Positions 1-9,142 of a DNA stretch of 64,000 nt are shown here, piece by piece. The stretch's first letter is position 1, and each line of letters opens with the position of its first letter. The DNA comes from Saccharina japonica (lineage: Eukaryota > Sar > Phaeophyceae > Laminariales > Laminariaceae). The notes under the pieces were generated by a model, which saw nothing but the letters and a program-made list of their open reading frames with translations, made no database searches and had not been told where the DNA came from. The stretch spans positions 289,396 through 353,395 of the forward strand of contig MEHQ01003078.1 of assembly GCA_008828725.1 (NCBI GenBank). Reading direction: 5' to 3'. Both the position numbers and the translations under genes were made by a program.

Positions 1-261
1 ACTAGGATAACACCACCGCCACCTTACACTACAGTGTGCACTACCTGGGTCTTCGAAAAAACTAAATCCGACACCACACCCGACTACCTCGATGCTGCTC
101 CCTGATAGAATAATACACAGCTTGCATCAAGGTCAATGGAAGCTGTCGTACCGTATGCCGGCGATAATTCCCTAGCACTAGAGTGTCCCACGATCGCGCA
201 CAGTCACCCGAGTGAAGCATACCCAAGACAAATCGACGTATCCAAATCAACCCAACTCACT

Positions 262-2357
262 TCACTGCCTCTTCAACGTGCAGCGCCGCCCGGTTCTGCT
301 AACCACGTAAGGCGTTGCTGCCCCTACACCACGACACCCACGCCCACAATATGTTTTCCCTACCCCATCAACTCCCCGCCTGTCCGCCTCGTTGTTTTCC
401 TCCTCCCTCTCTTCCTCCTCCTCCTCCTCCTCTGCTTTTACGTTTCTTCTTTTTCCTCCTCTTTTCCCCCTACTTCCCCGTCTTCCTCCTTGTCTTCCCC
501 GTGTTCCTCCTCGTCGACCCCCCCTGTCCTCCTCCTCGTCGTCCCCCTCGTCCTCCTCGTCGTTGCCCTCCTCCTTCCCGTCTTCCCTCTTGTTGTCCTT
601 CTCCTCCTCCTCCTCCTCCTCCTCCTCCTCATCCTCCTCCTCCTCTTGTCCCTCCTCATCGTCGGACCCATCGATGTATATGGGGACGCCGCTTGCTTGC
701 TGTCGGGTTCCCCCTTCCTCCCCTTCCACCCGATCTCTTGCGTGGTCGAATCGTCACGCTGGTTCCTTTCTTGGGGCGCTTTCGTGACCTAATTGACTGC
801 ATCCTCTCCTTCACGGGTACCTTGTCTGACTCGCTCACGTCGCACTTGGCTCGGAATGCCAAAGCCACGGCATCGTTGGACCTCACGGTGACGGCGACGG
901 CGTGTTCCGTCCGCACGTGGTGGGCCATAGAGTACTTCCATACCCATCGGTCATCTTGTCAAAAAAAGGCACTTGAGGGGCACGTTAGTGCACGGCAGTT
1001 GCTTGCTACCTTTCGACGCCGTTTTCAGGCTGAGCGTGACGGAGGCGTTTCACTCGTCCCCCCTTGGAGCAAATCGCTAGGCGCCTTTTCCCCCTTCGGG
1101 TACACATTTGCCCCCATGTCTTGCAGGCCCCCGCACCCGCCACACCACAGAAGCCGCAAGTGTCGCTCTACTTCACGGCCTGTGGAGTACACGCCGGTTG
1201 TGTACACGCACGAACAACGGAGTTAATAGAGATTGTTACGGAGCGCGGTTGCAACTGGTTCCAAACATTGGTAAATGGATAGAGCCGAGACCGAACAAAC
1301 CTTCACTCATTCCGCTCAGCACGGTTTCCATCAGAGCTTTGCTAGAGCAGGACATACAGCAGTACGAGGTCGTTGTTGATAGTCTCTCCCGGTTTTACTA
1401 CTGTAGTCGACCCCACTGTGGTGCAATCATGCCCCCACAACGAGTCCAAGTGCAGATACTCGTGCAAGTAGTGAGTCCGATGAAGTACTATCGTATGCTA
1501 GACCTGCGTGAGGTACTGCTGTGAGTGCAGTCATCGTGTTATATAATACGAGTAGCACACGTACTTATAAGTCAAAGCCGGTTTGCAGCACTCTAGTCCC
1601 TCGACAGACAGACGTGAAGTCACTCCATATACTAAAAACAGCATCTGAAGTCTATAGGAGTATTGACGGGTCTAGAGGTTGACCGTCAACCCGACGTCTT
1701 ATTGCGGAGCACCGGTATTTGTGCACGAGTTTTTAATATATGAGCTTGAAACTCCAGAACGCAAGCAGCCTTTGCGAGCCTTTTATAATAGGAGGGGTCT
1801 TGACGGGTCTAGAGGTTGACCGTCAACCAGACGTCGTATTGCGCAGACCCTCGCAGAACCGGCATTTATGTACGATTTTTGTGCGAGCTTGAAACTCCAG
1901 CACGCCAGCAGCCTTTACAAGCCTTCTACATTAGGAGCACATTTGCCTCCAGCCAACACATCGTGATTTATGTTGCATACATACCAGGGTCGGGGTACGA
2001 GCTTCAAAGTATGCCCAGGCCGTTCGGGCCATACCGGCCATACTGAAACAAACAGAATCCCACGCCGCAGGCAATAGTGTCAAGAAATATCCGACCCAGT
2101 GGGGTTGCCACTCACCGTTGGTGCTCCTTGGAACGCTTGTGCTCTCGAGCCAATGCCGCGTCAAGCGTCGACCCATCTCCGAAATCATGACCGCAGGAGC
2201 AAACCCACACGTCGTGCCCACCGTTTCCAGCGTCGCTAGAGCTCTTGCTGCAGAGACGCTGCAACCAGTCCTGAGCAGTGAACGGCGCTGCTGTGCTTGC
2301 TTCCTCTGTATCGACGGTACTCACGCTCTCGGCCGTGTCCATGCTCTTACTTCTCAA
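262..2357 (-). CDS. TE1-encoded Cys/His-rich and acidic protein, fragmented or multi-exon
   Basis: Unrecognised family. On the minus strand a first block (2357-2116) starts MDTAES and contains a CSCG...H...H pattern like a small zinc finger. It ends at a good splice donor (CAACG|GTGAGT, donor GT at 2115-2114). A second block (about 1190-1025) contains the cysteine cluster WCGGCGG. A third block (about 950-656) contains a WKYSMAHHVRTEH segment, then a basic stretch (RSRKRPKKG), and runs into a glutamate/aspartate-rich tail (729-262, another frame) ending near RRCTLKRQ. The blocks are separated by stops or frame changes, so introns, decay, or both must be invoked. The shorter TE1 copies fuse the MDTAES start directly to the KERMQSIRSRKRPKKG region. 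Nucleic-acid binding is only an inference from the Cys/His and basic residues. Confidence 0.3.
398..660. repeat. Pyrimidine-rich CTC/TCC low-complexity tract
   Basis: The plus strand is an almost unbroken run of TCC/CTC triplets. It gives Ser-, Pro- or Leu-rich frames on one strand and Glu/Asp-rich frames on the other. The purine-rich strand is the same block as the acidic tract in the two later TE1 derivatives, where its length differs, so the tract is expanding and contracting. Confidence 0.8.
1655..1940. repeat. Two-copy tandem repeat, 137-bp period, inside TE1
   Basis: The segment starting TGACGGGTCTAGAGGTTGAC at 1664 recurs at 1801. Both units also share CGAGCTTGAAACTCCAG and GCAGCCTTT. 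The repeat lies in the part of TE1 that is missing from the shorter copies. No coding function seen. Confidence 0.75.
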
Positions 2358-2686
2358 AGTGTTCAGCTACAAGCAAAAACGCTGGGTGGTGTTGTATTGT
2401 CTGGAAGGCCTTGCCTACCACTTATGAATGCGGGGACGATTCACCAATATCCCCTGCTATTGGTTTATATAGACTTTAGCATGGAGTTGGTTTATATAGG
2501 AAATAGTATGGTACTGCGGTTTATGGATGGTCTGATTTCGTGTATATAGGATTTAGTATGGTATGTACCCCCCTATACGCCGGAGGGTGCCTAAATCAAT
2601 AAGTTGACACCCCCTCCACTATATTTGGTTTCCCAAAACTAAACTTTGGTGTGTGGTGTCGGATTGTTTTGTTTTCGGAGACCCCT

Positions 2687-2900
2687 GTAGGCATGCATGT
2701 TCTTGTGTGTCCGCATCATGCAACTGCTATCGGGAACGTCGCCGACTACGACGCATGTAATAACATTCTCTTTTTCTCTCTCTGTTATTTATCTGGGTCC
2801 AGGTACCGAGCCGGGTGTTACAGCGATGCTGGCCCCTCCTGCTGAGTACAGGAGTGTGGATGTGGAGGTGTGAGTGACTTGCGTTCCCCGCGAGCACGCC
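2687..2900. repeat. Dispersed repeat R2, copy 1
   Basis: About 215 bp starting GTAGGCATGCATGTTCTTGT and ending GCGAGCACGCC. Diverged copies are at 20912-21133 and 34462-34683 inside the duplicated U modules. This copy begins exactly where the right end of TE1 stops. No coding potential supported and no terminal structure identified. Confidence 0.7.
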
Positions 2901-3600
2901 ATAATAAAATAAAAAAAACGATCGTATTTCAAAAGGTCTGTGAGGAGTAGCGAAATTTGGTCACACGAGAGAGAACAAATACAATAAAAATACCGCAATT
3001 TGGACAAGAATTGTTTATCTGCTGGAGAGCAGGAGACCGGAAGAGAGGAGATGACTGCACAGGAGCACGGACAGTCTTCAGCCAGCTAGCTCTGAGACAA
3101 CAGAAGAGTAAGCATGGTGGTCTAGATACAGCAGTCCTGCAGCTGCAATTGGCGGTATGTTTTTGGAAGTGAAGATGCGGCCAAAACGCCGACGGGTAAC
3201 CTCGCCGCATTAGGCATTATGCGACGACAGTCCGAATACCCAGCAGGATGCCAGCGTTGGCGTTGGAGCGCGTGCGGCGATCACTGCGAAAATAATGCCA
3301 AGAGGTGGCACGAGGATCGCGTCGACCAGGCACATCCGGGCGTGGCCTACCGTACAAACGACCCGTCGTCGCCACACACAGCCCGAGGCTTCCGCTCGGC
3401 TCCTACCCGCAGCAGTCAAGCGGATGTGGCTGCTCATTCATCCACGCCCTGCGCGGTATCATACCGCAGCATATCGCTCCACGCTTGACAGCGTCCACGC
3501 TCGCGGCTTGCGGTGAATCCACCCCCCTGGAGTGAGTACGCGCAGCATGGCACAGCGGTAGACGGAGGTAAAACAATGCGAAGTTGCATGACCGAGAATA
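2901..3600. other. Spacer without recognised gene
   Basis: Short overlapping open frames occur on both strands, but none looks like a known protein or shows a good splice context. Nothing further is supported here. Confidence 0.5.
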
Positions 3601-3918
3601 ATGTCGCCACCGTCTGCTATTGGTGGCTTCCCCACTCAACGCGTTCCGTCTATAAGTGATGCCGACCTGTTGGAGTGTTTACGCCCTGTGGTTCTGCCTT
3701 ACAGCAGTATCAGCGAGGTTGCCATGTATAGTTGCCAGCAGGTAGCAGCCGCTAGCGTTCCACCCCCCATCAACGCGGATGATGTACACCGCTATGCACT
3801 GGCCACGTGGGAGGCTACTCGTAACGCAGTTACCGAAGCCAACTGCTGGTCGTTATTTACAGACACAGGGACCATGTATAGAACATGGGTATCGGCCCAT
3901 GGCAAGCTGTTGAGCAAG
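3601..3918 (+). CDS. Frame A of repeat D copy 1, possible exon of unknown protein
   Basis: Not recognised. An ATG at 3601 opens a 106-codon frame (MSPPSAIGGFPTQRV...). It ends on a codon boundary at a consensus-like splice donor (GCAAG|GTATGT, donor GT at 3919-3920). Copy 2 (13092-13389) keeps the frame and donor with a few substitutions, but its upstream start is replaced by other sequence. The protein is of mixed composition without obvious membrane segments. It could be an exon joined to frame B downstream; I cannot fix the acceptor (candidates near 4400-4430). Confidence 0.35.
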
Positions 3919-4481
3919 GTATGTTTATTGTGCGTGCAATATATACAAGATGCGACGTCCGTTCGGTAGACTGTGGAGTTCCATGGGTGATGGGATGTTT
4001 GGTAGCGGGATATTGGATACCGGTATTCGCATGAGGTCGATACAATGCCCCGGTGCTTCATTACGTATGATGATTATATATGTTTCTACATGATACGTGA
4101 CAATGATATATGACACTTGGTTCTGCTATCCTCTACTCCGCTTGAGCTGTGCTAGCTGGGTGCTTTATGTCTACATTGAGGAGCACTCCAGCACCTCGAC
4201 CCTGTACGCCTGTGTGAGAGCCCGTCGTGCGCCCGATATTAAATAAACAAGGTATTTGTTGAAGCCCTCAGGCCGCATCCATTTCGAGATAGTGTCCGTG
4301 ACGAACTAATAATAAACGATAAACCAATAGAAAACCCGGAGCGCTTTTGTCGTTGTGTCGTACACCCATAGCAGCACAATGGCCTGAAATCTAGCGCCTA
4401 GTCGATGCTGCGGTGGTGGGTAGTTATCGATATGTTTGCGGTGGAAGGGGTCGTGTCACTAAGGGTCGTGGCGGTGAGGTC

Positions 4482-5060
4482 ATGAGCCAGAGTTATCAAA
4501 GTCGCCGAGGGCATTCAGCAAGCTTTGAGCCTTGGAAAACGGCGAACAACTACGACGGCGGTGCGAGAAGTGACCAGCTGCCGGCGTATGGCGGAATGAA
4601 GGAGCGTGTTGAACAAGTTCAGCCCCCGGGTTGCGAGCACGGTGGGTACGATGGATATGTAAGACGCAAACCAGAGCCTGTTTTTTCGCGTGGTACTAGG
4701 GCCTACAAGCCTGAGAAACGTGCTGACTATGATCCTGTGGTCAGTTCTCGTGGACTGCGTGATGTTTCCGGCCGGCAGGCAGTATCTCCTGTGACACGCT
4801 TCGCGCCCGATCTCTGGATGCCCCTATTTCACGGATGGATTTTGACGCTCCGAAAAAGGCATCATGTCGCCACCACTGTGTTGCTGCTATCACCTGCGGA
4901 ACACGCTGTTACTACAGCCGTCTCTGTACCACCTTTGGTCGAGGGAGAGCCGGGAGTGAAAGGAAATGAGAGTGCACTCTGTTCAAAAGCGGATGGTGAT
5001 TTCGCTAAAGCATCGGATATGGTGGTCGAAGAAAAGCTCATACAAGTAGAGGGAAAATAA
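4482..5060 (+). pseudogene. Frame B of repeat D copy 1, truncated by a 4-bp deletion
   Basis: The frame begins MSQSYQSRRGHS and is about 192 codons long, stopping after ...EEKLIQVEGK. Copy 2 has four extra bases (ATTC) at the matching point, near 5039, and reads on for another ~80 residues to a C-terminal membrane anchor. The sequence encoding that lost tail is still present here out of frame (about 5061-5280). The N-terminal half is rich in Arg, Gly and Tyr and looks disordered. Function unknown. Alternatively copy 2 carries the insertion, but its longer product with a plausible anchor makes the deletion reading more likely. Confidence 0.5.
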
Positions 5061-5238
5061 GCTCGCCTACTTACTGCTGTGCAGTCAATGAATATGAACA
5101 CACCGAGCTTGTCGTGGCAGAAGAGTTAGTGGATGAACGCGGTAAGAGCACCAGCACCAACCTCGAGGTAGAGAACCCCTATCAGGGGCAAGGAGTGGTT
5201 TTGGGATTGATATTTCCTTGGGTCCTTGCCACTGCTGT

Positions 5239-5649
5239 ATGTCTACTGATCGGTACTACAGTACTGTTTTGCCAAAATTAAACCGGAGCGCAGCGGCTTT
5301 GGATCCCCGTCACCGTGATGAGGCTATACCAAGAACGGACTTCGCGCTGGCGCTTTCGCGAAAAATGGCATCAAAGCCGGAGATGCGTGGACTTCAAGGC
5401 GTATACGGATATAAGCATATTGCTGCCGGGGGCGACGAAAAGCAGTACCGGATTACTGCTATTGAGGCTGGTGACTGGGCGATTGCCAGCGTCAGGGCTG
5501 CGAAGAAAAGAACGAAAGCTATGGAGAAGTACGGGAAGGCAGCAACTGCGTTGGGGCCGGGTGTACGGGATATCGTTGGGGCATGGATGTCGTTGGGGTG
5601 GGCATGGAAGAGTGGACTGCTTCAGCTCAAGGGTGTCAACTGCTGGTGA
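5239..5649 (+). CDS. Frame C of repeat D copy 1, small conserved hypothetical ORF
   Basis: Unrecognised. Open from an internal Met (MSTDRYYSTVL...) or a later one (MASKPEMRG, near 5365) to a stop at 5649, 136 or about 94 codons. The C-terminal part is Ala/Lys/Gly-rich (RAAKKRTKAMEKYGKAATA) and then hydrophobic/aromatic (GAWMSLGWAWKSG). Copy 2 differs at only a couple of residues and has no frame break. The start overlaps the end of frame B in another reading frame, so expression could use a second start, splicing or frameshifting. No evidence distinguishes these. Confidence 0.35.
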   Translation: MSTDRYYSTVLPKLNRSAAALDPRHRDEAIPRTDFALALSRKMASKPEMRGLQGVYGYKHIAAGGDEKQYRITAIEAGDWAIASVRAAKKRTKAMEKYGKAATALGPGVRDIVGAWMSLGWAWKSGLLQLKGVNCW

Positions 5650-5736
5650 AGGGTGCAGGGTAAGCTGGATAGAGTAGTCCGGAGGTTACTGGATCGTTGC
5701 CAACACATTATTGCTGCTGTAAATATTGTAGAATCG

Positions 5737-5895
5737 ATGTCGGGAATTGAATATCAGGGTGGGGGAGATGACTCCCCCGGAGGGGCGATCACTGACAACG
5801 ACAAGCTGATGACTTTGTATGAAATTACAAAGGATGACGACCCCGAGGCCGGGTCTGAATACAGGGCTACCGTTGTGTTTACGTACCCGCTTTAA
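5737..5895 (+). CDS. Short ORF (52 aa), possible 3' end of a virus-like gene
   Basis: ATG at 5737 opens MSGIEYQGGGDDSPGG..., an acidic peptide ending ...ATVVFTYPL. It begins only about 13 bp after repeat D ends, so it may be a C-terminal remnant of a longer gene cut by the junction rather than a complete ORF. Its stop is followed at once by an A-rich stretch (AAAATAAAAAAAATAAAAAA) and then by the junction motif found after other ORFs in this cluster. Family not recognised. Confidence 0.35.
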   Translation: MSGIEYQGGGDDSPGGAITDNDKLMTLYEITKDDDPEAGSEYRATVVFTYPL

Positions 5896-5931
5896 TTGGA
5901 AAAGTTAAAAGTTAAAATAAAAAAAATAAAA

Positions 5932-5976
5932 AAAATCATCTTAAATCCGGGGACGTTCGCGTCATTGTCCTGGCAA
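5932..5976 (+). repeat. 45-bp inverted repeat, left arm / gene-junction motif copy 1
   Basis: A perfect reverse complement of 6416-6460. It consists of an A-rich lead-in, then TTAAATCCGGGGACG, then CATTGTCCTGGCAA. The same motif in diverged form lies on the minus strand at 7273-7233. On its own strand each occurrence follows an ORF and an A-rich stretch. Confidence 0.85.
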
Positions 5977-6033
5977 TTTTTTCGGTTTGAGCTGGTCTCG
6001 CCAAGTGCCACACCCCCATCCGTTCACTCTATC

Positions 6034-6222
6034 ATGGTTTCTTCTAATACTTTCCTATCTTTATTGGTTTGTATTTTTTTTATCTCACTGATTATTATGT
6101 GTATTTGTTGCGTCTGTATTTTTCCACCGCGTCCACTAGATGAAGATGAAGTAGAAATAGAAACTCTAGAACAAGTAGAGGAACATCGAGAAAAGACGCC
6201 CCCACCGTCGCCGTTTTTTTAA
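6034..6222 (+). CDS. Small single-pass membrane protein (62 aa) of virus-like cluster
   Basis: ATG at 6034. Residues about 6-28 are a strong hydrophobic segment containing clustered cysteines (MCICCVC). They are followed by an acidic tail (LDEDEVEIETLEQVEEH) and a proline-rich C-terminus (PPPSPFF). The stop is followed by AT-rich sequence. A short N-terminus, one transmembrane span and an acidic/proline-rich tail are typical of small accessory or envelope-associated viral membrane proteins, but that is analogy only. It lies just downstream of junction motif copy 1, in the orientation expected if that motif precedes a transcription start. Confidence 0.4.
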   Translation: MVSSNTFLSLLVCIFFISLIIMCICCVCIFPPRPLDEDEVEIETLEQVEEHREKTPPPSPFF

Positions 6223-6415
6223 ATTTTAATCTGCACGAAATAAAAAATATAAAAATGTTTCTGGAAGAAGCAGAAATGGTGAAAGCTACTTCGAAAGAGA
6301 GAGCGAAAAAACAATTACTGGATCATAACCTAGGTTCGAACCCTATTATGTCATTATTTACATGTAATCTTATATTTGATCAGAATAGGATCTGGATTCG
6401 GACAAGAACAAGATG

Positions 6416-6460
6416 TTGCCAGGACAATGACGCGAACGTCCCCGGATTTAAGATGATTTT
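6416..6460 (-). repeat. 45-bp inverted repeat, right arm / gene-junction motif copy 2
   Basis: Exact reverse complement of 5932-5976, about 440 bp away. On the minus strand it follows the stop of the 180-aa ORF after an A-rich stretch, just as the left arm follows the stop at 5895 on the plus strand. This makes the two halves of the cluster mirror images at this point. Confidence 0.85.
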
Positions 6461-6486
6461 GTTTTTTTGTTTATTTTATTTTATTA

Positions 6487-7029
6487 TCAATTGACCCACT
6501 TGAACTCAAAAGCGCAATTGTGTTTTTCCCCAGTGTACGCGAACGTGGACGCGTACCCACTGGTAGCCTTTTCACCGTTCTTCTTCAGACGAGAGAAGTA
6601 ACTCCTAACTCTTGCCCTTGTCACGTTTTTGTTGATGTCCCCTCCATCTACAATCATGGTCAAAATGGCCGACCCGTCAGATTGCGCCGACATAATCTCA
6701 ATCCCATTCACAATCATCGCCGGGCGTTGGACGGGGCTTTCCGAATGCCTGAATACGCGTGTGAACATCTTACGATAGATTCTAATCAGTTTTTCTCCAC
6801 CCTCGTTATCTTGTATCTCGACCTTGATGTGCTCTTTAATAAGTGATTCGACCTCGGAACACTCTTGAAAATCCCCATTGAAAAATCTAAGAAGCAGTTC
6901 CCTCCCGGCAATCGGATCAATAGCCAGTTGGGCGATACAAAGAAGCAAATTGTACGCCCTCATCTGAGAGTTATGCGGCGAAGAGATGTACGAATCCTTG
7001 TTTACAGATGGCATCTCAAACGAAGACAT
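6487..7029 (-). CDS. 180-aa virus-like protein of unknown family
   Basis: ATG at 7029-7027 (MSSFEMPSVNKDS...), stop at 6487, followed by AATAAAATAAAATAAAC-type sequence and junction motif copy 2. It is a soluble-looking mixed protein with no signal or membrane segment. It has hydrophobic helices near residues 25-50 and a basic patch near NVTRARVRSYFSRLKKNG. Composition differs from the Ser/Pro/Arg-rich spurious frames around it, and the frame is uninterrupted. Length and context resemble matrix or small capsid proteins of compact viruses, but I see no diagnostic motif. The family is an open question. Confidence 0.45.
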   Translation of the reverse strand: MSSFEMPSVNKDSYISSPHNSQMRAYNLLLCIAQLAIDPIAGRELLLRFFNGDFQECSEVESLIKEHIKVEIQDNEGGEKLIRIYRKMFTRVFRHSESPVQRPAMIVNGIEIMSAQSDGSAILTMIVDGGDINKNVTRARVRSYFSRLKKNGEKATSGYASTFAYTGEKHNCAFEFKWVN

Positions 7030-7039
7030 TTTGAAATGT

Positions 7040-7132
7040 GGTGAGTGTGAGAAGGTGGGGGAGAGAAGTGAGAAGGTGGGGGAGAAGTGAGCAGGTGGGG
7101 GGGGAATGGTTCGTGTGGTTCGTGTGGTTCGG
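7040..7132. repeat. G-rich short tandem repeats upstream of the 180-aa ORF
   Basis: Plus strand shows about three copies of GTGAGAAGGTGGGGGAGA-like units, then three of GTTCGTGTG. In the minus-strand gene they form a C-rich leader immediately 5' of the start codon. They could be a promoter or leader element, or simply slippage. Confidence 0.55.
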
Positions 7133-7232
7133 TTCTAGAAGAAAAAAATCGGATCTTGACAAAGATTCTACTATAATATTGTTTTCAACGTTATAATCCG
7201 GAGGGAGCATTTCTGCTCAACCTTTTCAGAAA

Positions 7233-7273
7233 TTTGCCAGGACAATGGATCCTTCAAGGTCCCCTGGATTTAA
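7233..7273 (-). promoter_or_regulatory. Gene-junction motif copy 3 (diverged)
   Basis: On the minus strand it reads TTAAATCCAGGGGACC, about ten other bases, then CATTGTCCTGGCAAA. It lies between the stop of the 84-aa ORF and the start of the 180-aa ORF. The two ends of the motif are conserved with copies 1 and 2 while the middle differs, which suggests constraint on both ends. Inferred role: transcription end/start signal or promoter. Confidence 0.5.
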
Positions 7274-7332
7274 TCAAAGTTTCAAAGTTTCAAAGTTAAA
7301 ACATTTTAATTTAATTCCCCCTGAAGCCTATC

Positions 7333-7587
7333 CTAAACTACCGTAGTCGCCCGGCGCTTATTGGTGATTCGCCGAGGCTTCAGGGCCCGCCGAATCTTGA
7401 GAGTCTTGGACTTTCTTTTAGCGTTTTCTTTCCGGATGGACTTTTTCAAGTGGTCCAGAATCATAGCTTCTCCGTAGTCGTGAATCTCCTTTCCGTACTT
7501 GTCCACCTCTATTATGTCCATGCCGGCAAATTTAGCCGTGTATTCCTTGCCGTCGACAAAGTATTTGACCTCCTTGGCGTCACACAT
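7333..7587 (-). CDS. 84-aa basic-tailed protein of virus-like cluster
   Basis: ATG at 7587-7585 (MCDAKEVKYFVDGKEYTAKF...), stop at 7333. The N-terminal half is a compact mixed sequence. The C-terminal half is strongly basic (RKENAKRKSKTLKIRRALK, then RRITNKRRA), as in nucleic-acid-binding or nuclear-localised proteins. It is the first of two same-strand ORFs separated by junction motif copy 3. Upstream (7600-7690) lies AGTACTTTGA-type repeated sequence. Family not recognised. Confidence 0.45.
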   Translation of the reverse strand: MCDAKEVKYFVDGKEYTAKFAGMDIIEVDKYGKEIHDYGEAMILDHLKKSIRKENAKRKSKTLKIRRALKPRRITNKRRATTVV

Positions 7588-7729
7588 ACTTACTTGGTTT
7601 TAAAGTACTTTGATAGTTCAGGTACTTTGAGTACTGTTTAGTTCGAGTATTTTGATTACTTTGGAGGATTCTTGGAGGATTGTGATAAGGTGGGGGCGGG
7701 GTCCACCTGAACAATTAAGTATTTATATA

Positions 7730-7806
7730 TTTGGAAACCCGGGGAAATTTCTTAAAATCCCCTGGTTTCAAATTTTGGAAACCCGGGGGTATTTTTAAAA
7801 ACCCCC
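7730..7806. repeat. Two-copy GGAAACCCGGGG motif
   Basis: TTTGGAAACCCGGGG occurs twice (about 7732 and 7776), each followed by A/T-rich sequence and a C-run (TTAAAATCCCC, TTAAAAACCCCC). It has the flavour of the CCGGGG junction motif and lies upstream of the 84-aa gene. It could be the edge of the virus-like segment, since homology to module U begins at about 7815. Confidence 0.4.
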
Positions 7807-7929
7807 TTAATTTTGAGAGATGTAGAGCATATATCCTATTATGGCTCGTAGTGCGTATCATACGCACTGGTACTCGGACATTATTGCATTTGTTGGCGCA
7901 AAGCATAAACAGCAATTCGATGCGAGTCG

Positions 7930-8092
7930 ACAAGAAGAGAAGAAAGGGCCGGAGTCTTGTCGTAGCCATAAAAAAGCAATGCACGAACCGTACGCAGTGG
8001 GGAGGAGGGAGAAGAGCCTTCTTTGTGACCCCGGATTTGAGGTACAACGACTATCATACTACAGTAGGAAGGAGAGAAAGAAAAAAAGGTGA
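7930..8092 (+). repeat. Diverged SINE body, headless
   Basis: Contains the SINE core CACGAACCGTACGCAGTGGGG, then GAAGAGCCTTCTTTGTGACC and GTAGGAAGGAGAGAAAG, in the same order as the full SINEs. No tRNA-like B box is present. Equivalent copies are at 23840-23992 and 37375-37540. Confidence 0.55.
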
Positions 8093-8095
8093 AGC

Positions 8096-8284
8096 CCAAC
8101 AGGAGAAACAGGCAAATAAGAAAGCCAGGCTGAGATTAAGAGTACCAGGTAGAAAATTTTGAAATACTGGAGTCGTTACGTCGTATATTGTAATGAGTTT
8201 AGAAAGCACCCTCTCTCAAATAAAAAATCAAGCCTATCCAAGATTTCCTGGCTGTTGTGGGGTGTCCTGTCCTGTATGTACTGT
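8096..8284. mobile_element. Mariner-like MITE, diverged copy
   Basis: Shares AATAAGAAAGCCAGGCTGAG near the left and GAAAGCACCCTCTCTC in the centre with the better-preserved copies at 59895-60065 and 62154-62331. Its right end reads GGTGTCCTGTCCTGTA. Terminal repeats are eroded. Copies in the same context lie at about 24001-24190 and 37546-37735. Confidence 0.55.
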
Positions 8285-8396
8285 AGTATTGCTGTAGCCT
8301 GAAGCATCCGAAAAAAGGAAACTCGTTCGCAGGTGCAGCGGCACGATCTTGAGCTATTTTGTTCGCTTGCCCTAAGACCGGATTGAAAGCTTACAT

Positions 8397-9142
8397 TTAA
8401 GGGGCCCCTTCGGGCACAGCAATAAGAGCGAATAAAAACTAAATACGTTTTATTTTTTCCAGTTGACATACCATTTCTGGTATAACTTCTACCTTTTCAT
8501 GACTCCCTACGGAGAAGGACCTTGCTACACTTTCAAGGCTCGGATTGCCGACATATGAATAGTTTTGAAGAGCCTAGGTCATGGTCAACAATTATTTGTG
8601 TCTCAGAAGGCGTATCGATCAGACGCGTTTTGCATCACGGAAAGGGCCTCTTACTGGAAAACGACTCGTTGATCGTTTCGGAGCTCCTGTTTGGTATCTA
8701 CACTCTGCTTTGGTCACGTAGGACGCTACGGACGGTCAAACTAGAGGCCCAGGTAGGTTCACCTACTATTAATAGTGATCGGCGTCCTCTTCCAAAATCT
8801 GAGTTTAAACAGTATTAGCAGCCGGAGAAACTACCCTTTTTCAAATTCGTCTTGGGTACCAGGGGTATGGCGAGTCGTTTCCGAGTAAGAGGCACTTTCC
8901 GTGATGGAATACGCCTCTGATCGATACGCCTCCCGAGACACAAATTTGAACCATGACCTAGGCTCTTCAAAACTACTCATCATATGTCGGACATCAGCGC
9001 ATTGAAACTGGAAAAATGCCGTTTTCCGTAGGAAGTTATGAAAAGGTAGAAATTATACCAGAAATAGAATAGCAACTAACTGAGAAAAAAAAACAGATTG
9101 TTTTTTTGGTCTCATTGTTTTTGCCCGAAAGGGGCCCCTTAA
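8397..9142. mobile_element. P element copy 1: TTAA-flanked, palindromic ends, long inverted repeats
   Basis: Both ends read TTAAGGGGCCCCTT followed by CGGGCA, so TTAA lies at each edge and each end contains the 12-bp palindrome AAGGGGCCCCTT. Inverted similarity continues for roughly 250 bp (for example TTCTGGTATAACTTCTACC against its complement near 9050, and GAAGAGCCTAGGTCATGG against its complement near 8960). TTAA target duplications are typical of piggyBac-type transposons. With no transposase present this is a non-autonomous element and the assignment is inference. Confidence 0.65.

Larger units (their letters stand above)
41..2690. mobile_element. TE1, 2.65-kb DNA element with ~40-bp terminal inverted repeats
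   Basis: The left end (41-79, beginning CTACCTGGGTCTTCG) and the right end (about 2652-2690, reverse complement beginning CTACAGGGGTCTCCG) are imperfect inverted repeats that share the inner motif AATCCGACACCACAC. A TA dinucleotide lies at both edges, so a TA target duplication is possible but not proven. Shorter relatives with the same ends lie at 26938-28082 and 40467-41584 in inverted orientation. Those copies keep both termini and the acidic coding block but lack roughly 1.5 kb of the centre, which is the pattern of internal-deletion derivatives of a cut-and-paste element. I recognise no transposase catalytic domain, so the superfamily is unassigned. Confidence 0.6.
3621..5724 (+). repeat. 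Repeat unit D, copy 1 (2.1 kb)
   Basis: Matches 13092-15198 almost base for base, from TGGTGGCTTCCCCACTCAAC to ATTGCTGCTGTAAA. The flanks differ completely: a virus-like cluster follows copy 1, while copy 2 is preceded by a CGCGACA array. Both copies hold frames A, B and C in the same order. No LTRs or terminal inverted repeats were seen at the edges. Confidence 0.85.

Noticed and set aside
136..1226. Plus-strand Ser/Pro/Leu-rich frames over the CTC tract (also the minus-strand frames at 27257-27808 and 40783-41310)
   Set aside because: Low-complexity shadows of the triplet tract; the opposite strand has the conserved non-repetitive C-terminal tail and the upstream blocks.
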